NCBI GenBank assembly: GCA_017985985.1
Contig: JAGNWK010000026.1
Span: 1 to 32,390 of the forward strand
DNA length: 32,390 nt
DNA from: Oligoflexales bacterium
GTDB taxonomy: Bacteria > Bdellovibrionota_B > Oligoflexia > Oligoflexales > Bog-1112
Direction of reading: 5' to 3'
How positions within the stretch are numbered: the stretch's first letter is position 1; the number at the start of each line of letters is the position of its first letter. Shown here one piece after another: positions 8,017-16,309 of the stretch. The notes beneath the pieces are model-generated. The model was given only the letters and a program-made list of their open reading frames with translations. It ran no database searches and was not told where the DNA came from. The translations under genes and the position numbers were made by a program.

Positions 8017-8046
8017 TTGCTCCCTTTCAAACAAATAGGCTATTAT
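8017..8046 (+). promoter_or_regulatory. Possible sigma-70-type promoter for the sigma-54 activator operon
   Basis: TTGCTC (8017-8022) and TATTAT (8041-8046) are separated by 18 bp, about 55 bp before the activator start. The -10 box matches five of six consensus bases and the -35 box only three. This is a motif match only. Confidence 0.3.
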
Positions 8047-8098
8047 AAAAAGAGGGACATCACACAACAGGATTAAGCTTATTTCGCAAGGGACCTCC

Positions 8099-9388
8099 AT
8101 GGGTAGCGATGCTTTTACTTTTCCTCATGATGACCCCAGCCAAGTTCAGCAAAAACTGTGGGGAGAGAATACACCCACAAGCCACAAGGTTCCAAATGAG
8201 AATTTTCGAACCTTGTTCCCTGAAATCATTGGAAGGAGTGAACCTCTTTATCTGGTTTTAGATCTGGTTATAAAAATAGCACGGTCAAATAGTTCCGTTT
8301 TGATTTTAGGTGAAAGCGGGACGGGGAAGGAACTTATAGCTTCGGCTATTCATCGTCTCTCGGAAAGAAGGCAGCACAACTTTGTTGCAATCAACTGCAG
8401 CGCAATTCCAGAAGAGCTTTTAGAAGCAGAACTTTTCGGTCATGAGAAAGGTGCTTTCACCGGTGCTGATAAAAGAAGGGTTGGCTATTTCGGTATCGCA
8501 GATCAGGGTACCTTGTTTCTCGATGAAATAGGAGATATGCCTGCTCGTTTACAGGCAAAATTGCTAAGAGTTCTCCAAGAGAAAAAATATACGCCTGTCG
8601 GTAGCAACTCTGTTCAAAAAATTGATGTGCGAATTATAGCCGCAACAAACAAAGATCTAGAAAAAGCTGTAGAATCGAAAACTTTCAGACTAGATCTTTT
8701 CTATAGATTAAATGTTTTTCCTATTCGATTGCCAAGCTTGTCTCAGAGAAGTGCTGACATTGAACTGCTCCTTAATTATTTTTGCATGCAGATGAACAAT
8801 GTTCATCCCCATCAGCCTCCAACCTGGTTTGATCAGGATGCCCTCCAGTGTCTTTCTGAACAGACCTGGCCTGGCAATGTCAGGCAGTTACAAAATCTTG
8901 TTGAAAGACTCGTGATTACCCGGGGGGGTGGCAGGATTGGTTTAGAGGACCTTCCTGCTGAATTTATTGATTCTGTAGCAAAGCCCGAGCCCGAGTCTTC
9001 TTGGGATCAATCGCCTCCTAAACAGTCTAAAGACTATTCTTATAAGAATTTTATCGAAAGAAATAAATCAGAAAATAATGATGAAGGGAGAGAAAGAAGT
9101 CTTGAAAATTTGACAGTTCGATCGCGTCCTTCCACTCAATGCCCCGAGAATTTTGGGAGATTGCCCAAAGAGGGCATACATCTCAATAACTTTGTGGAAG
9201 ATCTTGAGAATAGTCTCATTGTTCAAGCGCTAGAAAGAACGCATAATAATAAGAACCAAGCTGCTAAACTTTTGAATTTGAATCGAACAACCCTTGTTGA
9301 AAAAATCAAGAAAAGAAATATTCGTATAGGTGCTTCAAATGAAAGAGAAGACGAAGATGATTACGTCTCTCATTACAAAAAGGATTGA
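8099..9388 (+). CDS. Sigma-54-dependent transcriptional activator, no N-terminal sensor domain
   Basis: The 429-residue bacterial enhancer-binding protein has an AAA+ domain close to the N-terminus: Walker A GESGTGKE (71-78), the sigma-54 contact loop GAFTGA (118-123), Walker [10 protein letters not shown] (about 138-146) and [17 protein letters not shown] with the arginine finger. After a low-complexity linker of about 80 residues comes a Fis-type helix-turn-helix, [25 protein letters not shown] (about 385-410). Only about 40 residues precede the AAA+ domain, so there is no receiver, GAF or PAS domain. The prkA start lies 2 bp after its stop, so it is very likely co-transcribed with, and may control, the prkA module. 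AAGGGA precedes the ATG. Confidence 0.92.
   Translation: MGSDAFTFPHDDPSQVQQKLWGENTPTSHKVPNENFRTLFPEIIGRSEPLYLVLDLVIKIARSNSSVLILGESGTGKELIASAIHRLSERRQHNFVAINCSAIPEELLEAELFGHEKGAFTGADKRRVGYFGIADQGTLFLDEIGDMPARLQAKLLRVLQEKKYTPVGSNSVQKIDVRIIAATNKDLEKAVESKTFRLDLFYRLNVFPIRLPSLSQRSADIELLLNYFCMQMNNVHPHQPPTWFDQDALQCLSEQTWPGNVRQLQNLVERLVITRGGGRIGLEDLPAEFIDSVAKPEPESSWDQSPPKQSKDYSYKNFIERNKSENNDEGRERSLENLTVRSRPSTQCPENFGRLPKEGIHLNNFVEDLENSLIVQALERTHNNKNQAAKLLNLNRTTLVEKIKKRNIRIGASNEREDEDDYVSHYKKD
9380..9384 (+). promoter_or_regulatory. Shine-Dalgarno fixing the prkA start
   Basis: AAGGA sits six bases before ATG 9391 and overlaps the end of the activator gene. It favours ATG 9391 over the in-frame TTG at 9385. 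Confidence 0.65.
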
Positions 9389-9390
9389 AA

Positions 9391-11451
9391 ATGGAATCTG
9401 ATAAAATCTTTAATATTGTTTCCAAAAGCAATTTGAAAAAACTTTATGAAGATCTCAACTGGGAGGGGCACTTCAAGGAGTATCTCGATCTTGTTTTTCA
9501 AAAACCAGCTCTTGCTAGAACTGCATTTCAAAGACTTTATGACATGATCGCCTCCTATAAGTATGAGACCTACACCGAATATAAGAAGAAAATTGTACAT
9601 TGGAAATTTTTTGATGACCCCATCGATAGGGGTAGAGATGCCGTCTATGGTCTCGATGTTCATCTGATGAAATTAGTGAATATCATTAAAGCTGGCGCTT
9701 TCCAGTATGGACCAGAGAAACGAGTGGTTCTTCTTCATGGTCCTGTTGGTTCTGCTAAGTCGACCATAGTGCGAATGCTTAAGAAAGGTTTAGAGCAATA
9801 TTCTCGTACGGATGAAGGAGCTCTATATAGTTTTACCTGGACAAACTTGAAGGATATTCTGCAGATGGAAGACAGTATGCCATGTCCTATGCATGAAGAT
9901 CCACTCCATCTCATCCCTGAGGAAAGAAGACCGGCTGTGATGGAGGTTCTTAATAAAAATAGAGAGAAACATGACCAGGTCATGATTCAGGGGGATCTCT
10001 GTCCACCGTGTCGTCATATCTATCGTGAACTACTTCGGCACTATGATGGGGAATGGGCTGATATTGTTAATAAACATACCATCATTAAAAGGATTGTTCT
10101 CTCTGAGCGAGATAGAATCGGTATTGGGACGTTTCAACCAAAGGATGAAAAAAATCAGGACTCTACTGAACTTACAGGGGACATCAATTATCGCAAGATT
10201 GCTATCTACGGTTCAGACTCTGATCCAAGGGCTTTCAATTTTGACGGAGAGTTCAATATTGCCAATCGTGGTTTGATAGAATTTGTTGAGGTCTTAAAGC
10301 TGGATGTTGCCTTTCTTTATGATTTACTGACAGCGAGCCAGGAACATAAAATTAAGCCGAAGAAGTTTGCTCAAACGGATATAGATCAGGTGATTATTGG
10401 TCATACCAACGAGCCAGAATATAGGAAACTACAAAACAATGAATTCATGGAGGCCCTAAGAGATAGAACTGTCAAAATAGATGTGCCTTACATCACTAGA
10501 CTTGATCAAGAGATGAGGATCTATAAAAAGAGCTTTAATCCCCAAACAGTTCCAAATATCCACATTGCTCCCCACACCTTAGAAATGGCATCCATGTGGG
10601 CGGTCTTGACTCGCTTGGAAGAGCCTAAAAAAGCTAACTTAACGCTGATGCAGAAATTGAAACTGTATAATGGTAAAACATCTCAAAACTACACGGAAGA
10701 CAATATCAAAGAACTTCGAAAAGAAGCTAAACGTGAGGGTCTAGAAGGGATCAGTCCCCGGTATATTCAAGATAAAATATCGAATGCCCTCATCGGTGAC
10801 AGGGGAGAAGGTTGTATCAATCCCTTCATTGTCCTCAACGAATTAGGAAGTGGACTTAAAGGCCATTCATTGATCAATAACGAGGAGGTCAGGAAGCGAT
10901 ACAATGAACTCCTAGCTGAAGTTAAAAAGGAGTATGAGGACATTGTTAAACATGAGGTTCAACGAGCTATTTCAGCGGATGAGAATGCCATTGAAAAATT
11001 ATGTGGCAATTATATTGATAATATCAAAGCATATATCCAAAAAGAAAAAATCAGAAATCCTTTCACAGGTGCAGATGATGAACCAGATGAACGTCTGATG
11101 AGATCGATCGAGGAGAAAATCGATATATCAGAAAGTCGTAAAGATGATTTTAGACGTGAAATTATGAACTATATTGGCGCGCTTGCTTTGGATGGGCGAT
11201 CTTTTGACTTTAAAACGAATGAAAGACTACATAAAGCTCTCGAGCTGAAACTTTTTGAAGATCAAAAAGATACGATCAAGCTGACCACACTTGTTTCCAA
11301 AGTTGTGGACAAAGAGACACAGGCTAAAATCGATATTGTAAAAAATCGTCTTATCAAAAATTATAGTTATTGTGAAATTTGTGCCAGCGATGCTCTGAGT
11401 TTTGTCGCTAGCATTTTTGCACGTGGTGATGCTGTGTCTCGGAAAGGATAG
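9391..11451 (+). CDS. prkA: PrkA-family serine protein kinase (YeaG)
   Basis: The 686-residue product matches PrkA/YeaG along its length (E. coli YeaG is about 640 residues). It has an N-terminal AAA-like domain with the characteristic Walker [19 protein letters not shown] (about 109-126), the conserved [12 protein letters not shown] region, [28 protein letters not shown] and [13 protein letters not shown]. The C-terminal PrkA kinase domain contains [15 protein letters not shown]. In enterobacteria YeaG acts with YeaH under nitrogen or stationary-phase stress, and in Bacillus PrkA supports sporulation; the kinase or ATPase activity is known from those relatives. Here it is followed 8 bp later by the yeaH-type gene and then by spoVR, the standard trio. 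Confidence 0.95.
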   Translation: MESDKIFNIVSKSNLKKLYEDLNWEGHFKEYLDLVFQKPALARTAFQRLYDMIASYKYETYTEYKKKIVHWKFFDDPIDRGRDAVYGLDVHLMKLVNIIKAGAFQYGPEKRVVLLHGPVGSAKSTIVRMLKKGLEQYSRTDEGALYSFTWTNLKDILQMEDSMPCPMHEDPLHLIPEERRPAVMEVLNKNREKHDQVMIQGDLCPPCRHIYRELLRHYDGEWADIVNKHTIIKRIVLSERDRIGIGTFQPKDEKNQDSTELTGDINYRKIAIYGSDSDPRAFNFDGEFNIANRGLIEFVEVLKLDVAFLYDLLTASQEHKIKPKKFAQTDIDQVIIGHTNEPEYRKLQNNEFMEALRDRTVKIDVPYITRLDQEMRIYKKSFNPQTVPNIHIAPHTLEMASMWAVLTRLEEPKKANLTLMQKLKLYNGKTSQNYTEDNIKELRKEAKREGLEGISPRYIQDKISNALIGDRGEGCINPFIVLNELGSGLKGHSLINNEEVRKRYNELLAEVKKEYEDIVKHEVQRAISADENAIEKLCGNYIDNIKAYIQKEKIRNPFTGADDEPDERLMRSIEEKIDISESRKDDFRREIMNYIGALALDGRSFDFKTNERLHKALELKLFEDQKDTIKLTTLVSKVVDKETQAKIDIVKNRLIKNYSYCEICASDALSFVASIFARGDAVSRKG

Positions 11452-11459
11452 ATCAAAAT

Positions 11460-12566
11460 ATGAAGATGGAATCCGATCTCAATCGTTTCCGTAAAATTAT
11501 CCGGGGTAAGATCAAGAAAGAACTCCGTCGATTTATATCGAATGGGGATCTGATTGGTCGGCAAGGTAAAAAACAGATCAGTATTCCTCTTCCTCAGATC
11601 AATGTTCCACGTTTTGTTTTTGGGTCGAATGAAAAACCTGGAGTGGGGCAGGGTCAGGGGCAGGTCGGTGATGAAGTTAAGGATGGCTCAGAGTCTGAGG
11701 ACGGAGAAGGTCAAGCTGGGAAGGACTCTTCCGACCATAGTCTTGAGGTTGAAGTTACGTTAGAGGAATTAGCTAAGCTTCTTGGAGAAGAACTTGAACT
11801 TCCTCACATAGAAAACAAAGGTAAAAAAGATATCTATAGTCGAGATATCAAGTACACAGGCATTTTGAAACAGGGGCCAGACTCTCTCCATCATTTTCGA
11901 CGAACCTATAAGGCTGCTCTCAAGCGATCTGTGGCGTCCGATGACTATGATTTTAACAATCCTATGATCGTTCCTATTAAAGACGATAAGCGGTACCGAT
12001 CCTTTCACATCAATGAAAAGCCTGCTGCTCGAGCTGTGATCATCTATATGATGGATGTTTCTGGATCGATGGGTGACGAACAGAAAGAGATTGTACGTTT
12101 GACTAGTTTTTGGCTAGATACATGGCTTTCCAGTCAGTACAAGGGTATAGAAAAGCGATATATTATTCATGATGCAACAGCTAAAGAAGTAGACCAGAAC
12201 ACGTTTTATAAAACGAAAGAGTCAGGTGGTACCCTCATTAGCTCAGCTTATAAACTTGTCTGCCAGCTTCTAGCCTCTCATTATCCAGCTGAAGAATGGA
12301 ATATTTATCAATTTCATTTTTCGGATGGAGACAACTGGTCGGGGAATGATACAGCCGAATGTATGACGATTTTGGAAAAAGATCTTTTACCAGTCAGCAA
12401 TCTTTTCTGCTATGGACAGGTTGAATCTCGCTATGGATCAGGGCAGTTCTTGCGAGATTTGATCAAAAATTTTGGAGAAGCTCATGATAAGGTGACGACA
12501 GCTCAGATCAAAGATAAAGATACGATTGTCGATGCTTTGAAGATGTTTTTAGGTAAAGGGAAATGA
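11460..12566 (+). CDS. yeaH: YeaH/YhbH-family (DUF444) vWA-domain protein
   Basis: The 368-residue protein is the usual partner of PrkA. Its N-terminal part has RFRKIIRGKIKKELRRFI, a Gly/Gln-rich GVGQGQGQVGD segment, and then FRRTYKAALKRS. The C-terminal half is a von Willebrand A domain with the metal site in MMDVSGSMG (DxSxS, about residues 200-207), followed by GGTLISSAYKL and YQFHFSDGDNW. It is cytoplasmic, with no signal peptide. It is shorter than E. coli YeaH (427). Start ATG 11460 has AAAGGA about 11 bases upstream; ATG 11466 is also possible. The N-terminal MKMESD resembles the in-frame start of prkA. Confidence 0.93.
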   Translation: MKMESDLNRFRKIIRGKIKKELRRFISNGDLIGRQGKKQISIPLPQINVPRFVFGSNEKPGVGQGQGQVGDEVKDGSESEDGEGQAGKDSSDHSLEVEVTLEELAKLLGEELELPHIENKGKKDIYSRDIKYTGILKQGPDSLHHFRRTYKAALKRSVASDDYDFNNPMIVPIKDDKRYRSFHINEKPAARAVIIYMMDVSGSMGDEQKEIVRLTSFWLDTWLSSQYKGIEKRYIIHDATAKEVDQNTFYKTKESGGTLISSAYKLVCQLLASHYPAEEWNIYQFHFSDGDNWSGNDTAECMTILEKDLLPVSNLFCYGQVESRYGSGQFLRDLIKNFGEAHDKVTTAQIKDKDTIVDALKMFLGKGK

Positions 12567-12597
12567 AGACAAGAATTGGACTCGTCGTCATCACCAT

Positions 12598-12710
12598 GTC
12601 AGCTAGTCGTGAGACGTCAGCTAGTCGGGAGAACGTCACCCCGAGCGAAGTCGAGGGGTATCGAACCTTAACCGAATGACATTAGTGGTCAGGTGATCTA
12701 GTGCGAACAT
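12598..12710. repeat. Palindromic and tandem repeats between yeaH and spoVR
   Basis: Two 18-19 bp tandem units begin GTCAGCTAGTCG (12598-12615 and 12616-12634). A REP-like palindrome ACCCCGAGCGAAGTCGAGGG follows (12638-12659). A third block, GTGGTCAGGTGATCTAGTGC (from about 12684), recurs three times downstream of spoVR. The repeats fill the 148-bp gap between two genes that belong to one functional module. Confidence 0.75.
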
Positions 12711-12714
12711 CGGA

Positions 12715-14226
12715 ATGAGGACAAAATCAGTGCAAACTAATACGAATCTCACTCCAGACCTTCAGGAAATCGCAGAATATCTGAAAGAAAAAGCTCAAGG
12801 AGTCGGATTAGATTTTTTTACGACTATCTTTGAGCTTGTGGATTATAATCAACTGAATGAGATCGCTGCTTACGGAGGGTTCCCCACTCGTTACCCCCAT
12901 TGGCGTTGGGGAATGGAGTATGAGAGACTTTCCAAAAGTTATACGTATGGCCTTTCTGTGATCTATGAGATGGTTATTAATAACGATCCTTGTTATGCCT
13001 ATCTTTTAAGAGCAAATAGTCTTGTTTCCCAAAAAACAGTTATGGCCCATGTGTATGGCCATTGTGATTTTTTTAAAAATAATTTTTGGTTTAGTAAAAC
13101 GAATCGTCGCATGTTAGACAAAATGGCGAATCATGCCACAGTCGTGCGTGGAATCATCGATGAGGTCGGTCAGGATGAGGTTGAGAATTTTATAGATATA
13201 GGATTGTCTCTTGAAAATTTGATTGATATTCATTCACCCTTTAAAACCAAAGAAAAAAAACTTAGTCAAGAAGAACGAGAGAGTATTGGGCAGAAGCAGG
13301 TGAATAAGCTCGAGTCGAAATCATACATGGATAAATATGTAAATCCTGAGTCTTTTCTTGAGGAACAGAGGAAAAAAAATCTTACGCAAACTCAAAAAGA
13401 GCAGGACTTTCCAGAGCATCCCACATCAGATGTTTTACAGTTTCTCATCGATTATGCTCCTATGAGCACTTGGAAGAAAAAGATCCTCAGTCTTTTGCGG
13501 GATGAAGCCTATTATTTCGCTCCTCAGGCGCAGACAAAAATATTGAATGAGGGGTGGGCTACTTATTGGCATAGTAAAATGATGACAGAGATTGCCCCAC
13601 TTCCAGCATCTGAAATTATAGACTACTGTGATCATTATGCAGGTATTGTTGCTAGTCCAGCAGGTCAGCTTAACCCATATCGTCTGGGTATAGAGCTTTT
13701 AAGGCACATTGAACATCGATGGGATACAGGAAAATTTGGTATTGATTATGTTCATTGTGAAGATCCTAAGGTGAGGGAAAACTGGAATACGCAAGCAGGT
13801 CTTGGTCGTAAAAAACTGTTTGAAGTTAGAAAAATTCATAATGACATTACATTTATGGATGAATTTTTGGATGAAGACTTCTGCCATAAAACAAAAATGT
13901 TTTTATATGATTTTAACCCACGTACTGGCAAATATGTGATAGCGAGTCGAGATTTTCAACTTATCAAAAAACAGATTCTATCTCAGTTCACCCATTTTGG
14001 TCAGCCCATTATTAGGGTCATAGATGGGAACTTCCATAATCGTGGAGAGCTCTTATTGCAGCACGACCATGAAGGAGCTGATCTCAAGTATGATATGGCG
14101 ATAGAGTGTCTTAAAAGTCTTCACAAAATATGGAATCGCCCCACACATATTCAAACAGTTATCGATCAGGTGCAGAGGCGAATCAGCTTTGATGGGACCA
14201 CTCATTCCGTTGAAAAAGTTTCCTGA
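12715..14226 (+). CDS. SpoVR-family protein (YcgB)
   Basis: The 503-residue product matches the SpoVR/YcgB family in length and sequence. Features include the N-terminal FELVDYNQLNEIAAYGGFPTRYPHWRWGMEYERLSK, the metal-like AHVYGHCDFFKNN, LDKMANH, ILNEGWATYWHSKMM and the C-terminal VIDGNFHNRGELLLQHDHEGADL. SpoVR is needed for spore cortex assembly in Bacillus, and non-spore-formers carry it with PrkA and YeaH; its biochemical role is unknown. The only usable upstream start is ATG 12715, because in-frame TGA 12694 closes the frame. The ribosome site is poor, so translation may depend on coupling or on the repeat just upstream. Confidence 0.94.
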   Translation: MRTKSVQTNTNLTPDLQEIAEYLKEKAQGVGLDFFTTIFELVDYNQLNEIAAYGGFPTRYPHWRWGMEYERLSKSYTYGLSVIYEMVINNDPCYAYLLRANSLVSQKTVMAHVYGHCDFFKNNFWFSKTNRRMLDKMANHATVVRGIIDEVGQDEVENFIDIGLSLENLIDIHSPFKTKEKKLSQEERESIGQKQVNKLESKSYMDKYVNPESFLEEQRKKNLTQTQKEQDFPEHPTSDVLQFLIDYAPMSTWKKKILSLLRDEAYYFAPQAQTKILNEGWATYWHSKMMTEIAPLPASEIIDYCDHYAGIVASPAGQLNPYRLGIELLRHIEHRWDTGKFGIDYVHCEDPKVRENWNTQAGLGRKKLFEVRKIHNDITFMDEFLDEDFCHKTKMFLYDFNPRTGKYVIASRDFQLIKKQILSQFTHFGQPIIRVIDGNFHNRGELLLQHDHEGADLKYDMAIECLKSLHKIWNRPTHIQTVIDQVQRRISFDGTTHSVEKVS

Positions 14227-14267
14227 GAGAAAAATGAAGATAAGTAAATTACTAATGGTATGTATGA

Positions 14268-14369
14268 GATCACCTGACCGCCTAACGGCTTCGTTCCTCA
14301 ACCTTCGGCGGGGTGATGACGAGGATTGTGGTGTTCGTCACCACGTGAAACGTAGGCGGTCAGGTGATC
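14268..14369. repeat. Inverted repeat of the GGTCAGGTGATC family
   Basis: GATCACCTGACCGCCT at 14268-14283 is the exact reverse complement of 14354-14369. A second, inner pair, GTGATGACGA with TCGTCATCAC, extends into the tandem copies. The whole block lies between spoVR and the next envelope gene and would fold as a long hairpin. Confidence 0.75.
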
Positions 14370-14452
14370 TTGTGCGCAAGATAGATTGTGGTGTTCGTCA
14401 TCACCACGCCGAAATAAAACGCAGGTGGTCAGGTGATCTTGTGCGTAGCATA
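14324..14452 (+). repeat. Two tandem repeat units (60 and 69 bp)
   Basis: Unit 1 (14324-14383) and unit 2 (14384-14452) both start GATTGTGGTGTTCGTCA and both end with GGTCAGGTGATCTTGTGCG plus a few bases. Unit 2 carries a 9-bp difference in the middle. Each unit contains AGGTGATCTTGTG, which looks like a Shine-Dalgarno followed by a GTG start. Confidence 0.85.
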
Positions 14453-16198
14453 TGTAAAGTGTGGATGCTCATGCTGGTCGTGTTTTCCCCTGTTTACCCC
14501 TGTTTGGCACAAGAACAGAGTGCTCCCCAAAATAAAGCAGAAGAAGCTCTCCCTTATCTACATACGGTGGGGGTTATCCCCCTCCTTGTGGATACAACGC
14601 CATCTGCCTCAGATACGATAGGTTTAGAGAGTGTTCTCTCTCATCTCCGCTCAAGTTTCTCAAGCTCTTTGCGGGAATCTGGTCGATTCTCTGTGCTGGA
14701 TGATGAGCTCGTTGCTAATTTTTGGAAAGATCCGTTGAGTCGTCAACGTCTTGTAGATGACTATGAAGTCTCTGCTTTTATGAATGTGATTGCTGTTCCG
14801 ATGAAAGATACAGTGACTTTGATTGTTCGTCTCTTGGCTCCAGACCTCACTCTGTATTTACAAGATATACAGGTTCTTGACAGAATTCGCTTACAGCATG
14901 CCGATAAAGAGGATGAATCAACACTGAAAAGAATCTGTCAAAATCAGATCTTTCGTCTTCTTAATCGTTTACCCATCGATGTGAGCATAAGGTTTGTGCA
15001 AGGTCGTTACGTCACCATTTCAGGAGGCAAACAAGCAGGTCTTAAAATTGGGGATGAGTTTGATCTTGTGAGACCTTTTATTACAGAACGACACCCTGCT
15101 GATCAGACGTGGTTGGAATATGAGTCTCAAGTTGTAGCTAAAGTGAAAATTATCGAGCAGGATGGAGCTAGTTCTATCGGACTCTTGACCTCTCTTGTGC
15201 GGAAGAATGATATTCAAATTGGTGATGGTATCAAAATATATAATCTCAATAGTCGTTCTTTCTTTGCTAAGAAACAGGATCTAAAAAAAGAGCTCTGGCA
15301 GGGTGAAGATGACTCTTTGATCTGGCGGACTAAGCAGCCTGATGCATCAGTAGCAGAGGCTGCTGTGGTGTCACCCCCTCAAAAAACGCTTGTTGAACCT
15401 GTTGTGCAGAACAATAAGATGGATACAGCAGGAAAAGAGGAAGGAATAAAGAAAGAACCAGGAGCAGAGTCTTCTGAAGCAAGTTCTTTCGATGAAAAAT
15501 TGAAAAAAGTCTTGAGTCCTGCTGATATTCAGAAGTTTTTTTCAGATCATATTCCAAAATCTATAACTTTTCTTCTTAATCAAGAACAGTGGTCTTATAC
15601 GGGTCCAGGAAAAACGAAGTCAGCTTTCGTGTGGTATTTGCCTATTAATACATTCGGATTGAGCTTTCAAAAGAGACTTTTTTATAAAATTGAATATGAA
15701 GTCGGCCTTAAGATGGGTTTTGGAAAAACCAGTAAAAAAAATGGCTACTCTACCTATGCTGCAGATCTGAATATATTTTGGAAGGATGAATTTCCTGCAG
15801 ACTTTATTTTAGAGTCGTGGTCTTTGGGTATGCATTCTGCTTATTCTGGTCTTGTTGTCAACCTCGGTCCATTTGGTGGATATGATCTCTTCGGTGGAGG
15901 AGTCTTCGGTGAAGTTGATAAAATAATCCCCATCGCTGAGGAGAAGCATAGACTTTCAGTGGGTGGGCGAGTCGTCCCCCTTAATCTTGGACGGGTAGGG
16001 TACGGGAATAGGTTTAGGAGCACGGAATCATCCTTGGCTTGGGAAATTCATTCAGAGCTGTATCGATTGACTTCTAAAATGGAGAACGAATGGGGTTTTG
16101 GAGCTGGCTATTCTCAGCTCAGTATTTTAGATTCAGCTAAAGCCCAACTCAGTCTTTCTAAGTTTTATATTCAGCTATTGATTTCTAAAAAGTTTTGA
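14441..16198 (+). CDS. FlgT/CsgG-like exported protein with C-terminal beta-barrel
   Basis: From GTG 14441 the product is 585 residues. It starts VRSICKVWMLMLVVFSP..CLA, a good signal peptide. Next is a CsgG/FlgT-middle-like domain (HTVGVIPLLVDT, SSFSSSLRESGRFSVLDDEL). A small FlgT-C-like beta domain follows, RYVTISGGKQAGLKIGDEFDLVRP, then a Glu/Lys-rich linker and about 200 residues of barrel-like strands ending LSKFYIQLLISKKF. Family assignment of the N-terminal half is by resemblance only. The frame is open back to 14189, but that upstream part overlaps spoVR and encodes repeat sequence. The AGGTG six bases before GTG 14441 comes from the repeat unit. ATG 14234 (MKISKLLMV) may be a relic of the original start. 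Confidence 0.65.
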   Translation: MRSICKVWMLMLVVFSPVYPCLAQEQSAPQNKAEEALPYLHTVGVIPLLVDTTPSASDTIGLESVLSHLRSSFSSSLRESGRFSVLDDELVANFWKDPLSRQRLVDDYEVSAFMNVIAVPMKDTVTLIVRLLAPDLTLYLQDIQVLDRIRLQHADKEDESTLKRICQNQIFRLLNRLPIDVSIRFVQGRYVTISGGKQAGLKIGDEFDLVRPFITERHPADQTWLEYESQVVAKVKIIEQDGASSIGLLTSLVRKNDIQIGDGIKIYNLNSRSFFAKKQDLKKELWQGEDDSLIWRTKQPDASVAEAAVVSPPQKTLVEPVVQNNKMDTAGKEEGIKKEPGAESSEASSFDEKLKKVLSPADIQKFFSDHIPKSITFLLNQEQWSYTGPGKTKSAFVWYLPINTFGLSFQKRLFYKIEYEVGLKMGFGKTSKKNGYSTYAADLNIFWKDEFPADFILESWSLGMHSAYSGLVVNLGPFGGYDLFGGGVFGEVDKIIPIAEEKHRLSVGGRVVPLNLGRVGYGNRFRSTESSLAWEIHSELYRLTSKMENEWGFGAGYSQLSILDSAKAQLSLSKFYIQLLISKKF

Positions 16199-16297
16199 AT
16201 ATAGGACTTTTGAGAAATCAATAACGAACCATAACCACATACTGCAATTTATTTTAAAGAAAAAGAAGCAAAGTTCGAAAAGTAGAGCCTCTATCAT

Positions 16298-16302
16298 AAG
16301 GA
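16298..16302 (+). promoter_or_regulatory. Shine-Dalgarno supporting a TTG start
   Basis: AAGGA lies seven bases before TTG 16310. No ATG is available in this frame before the signal peptide, so this site decides the start of the OmpA-domain gene. Confidence 0.6.
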
Positions 16303-16309
16303 AAGTATT

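Noticed and set aside
14189..14440. N-terminal extension of the FlgT-like gene back to 14189
   Set aside because: It overlaps the end of spoVR in another frame and then translates the repeat units (CGVRHH twice); the signal peptide begins at 14441.
14324..14452. CRISPR array
   Set aside because: There are only two adjacent units of 60 and 69 bp without spacers and no cas genes.
14505..14524. TGGCAC followed by GTGC as a sigma-54 promoter
   Set aside because: It is inside the signal-peptide coding region and the -12 element and spacing do not match the consensus.
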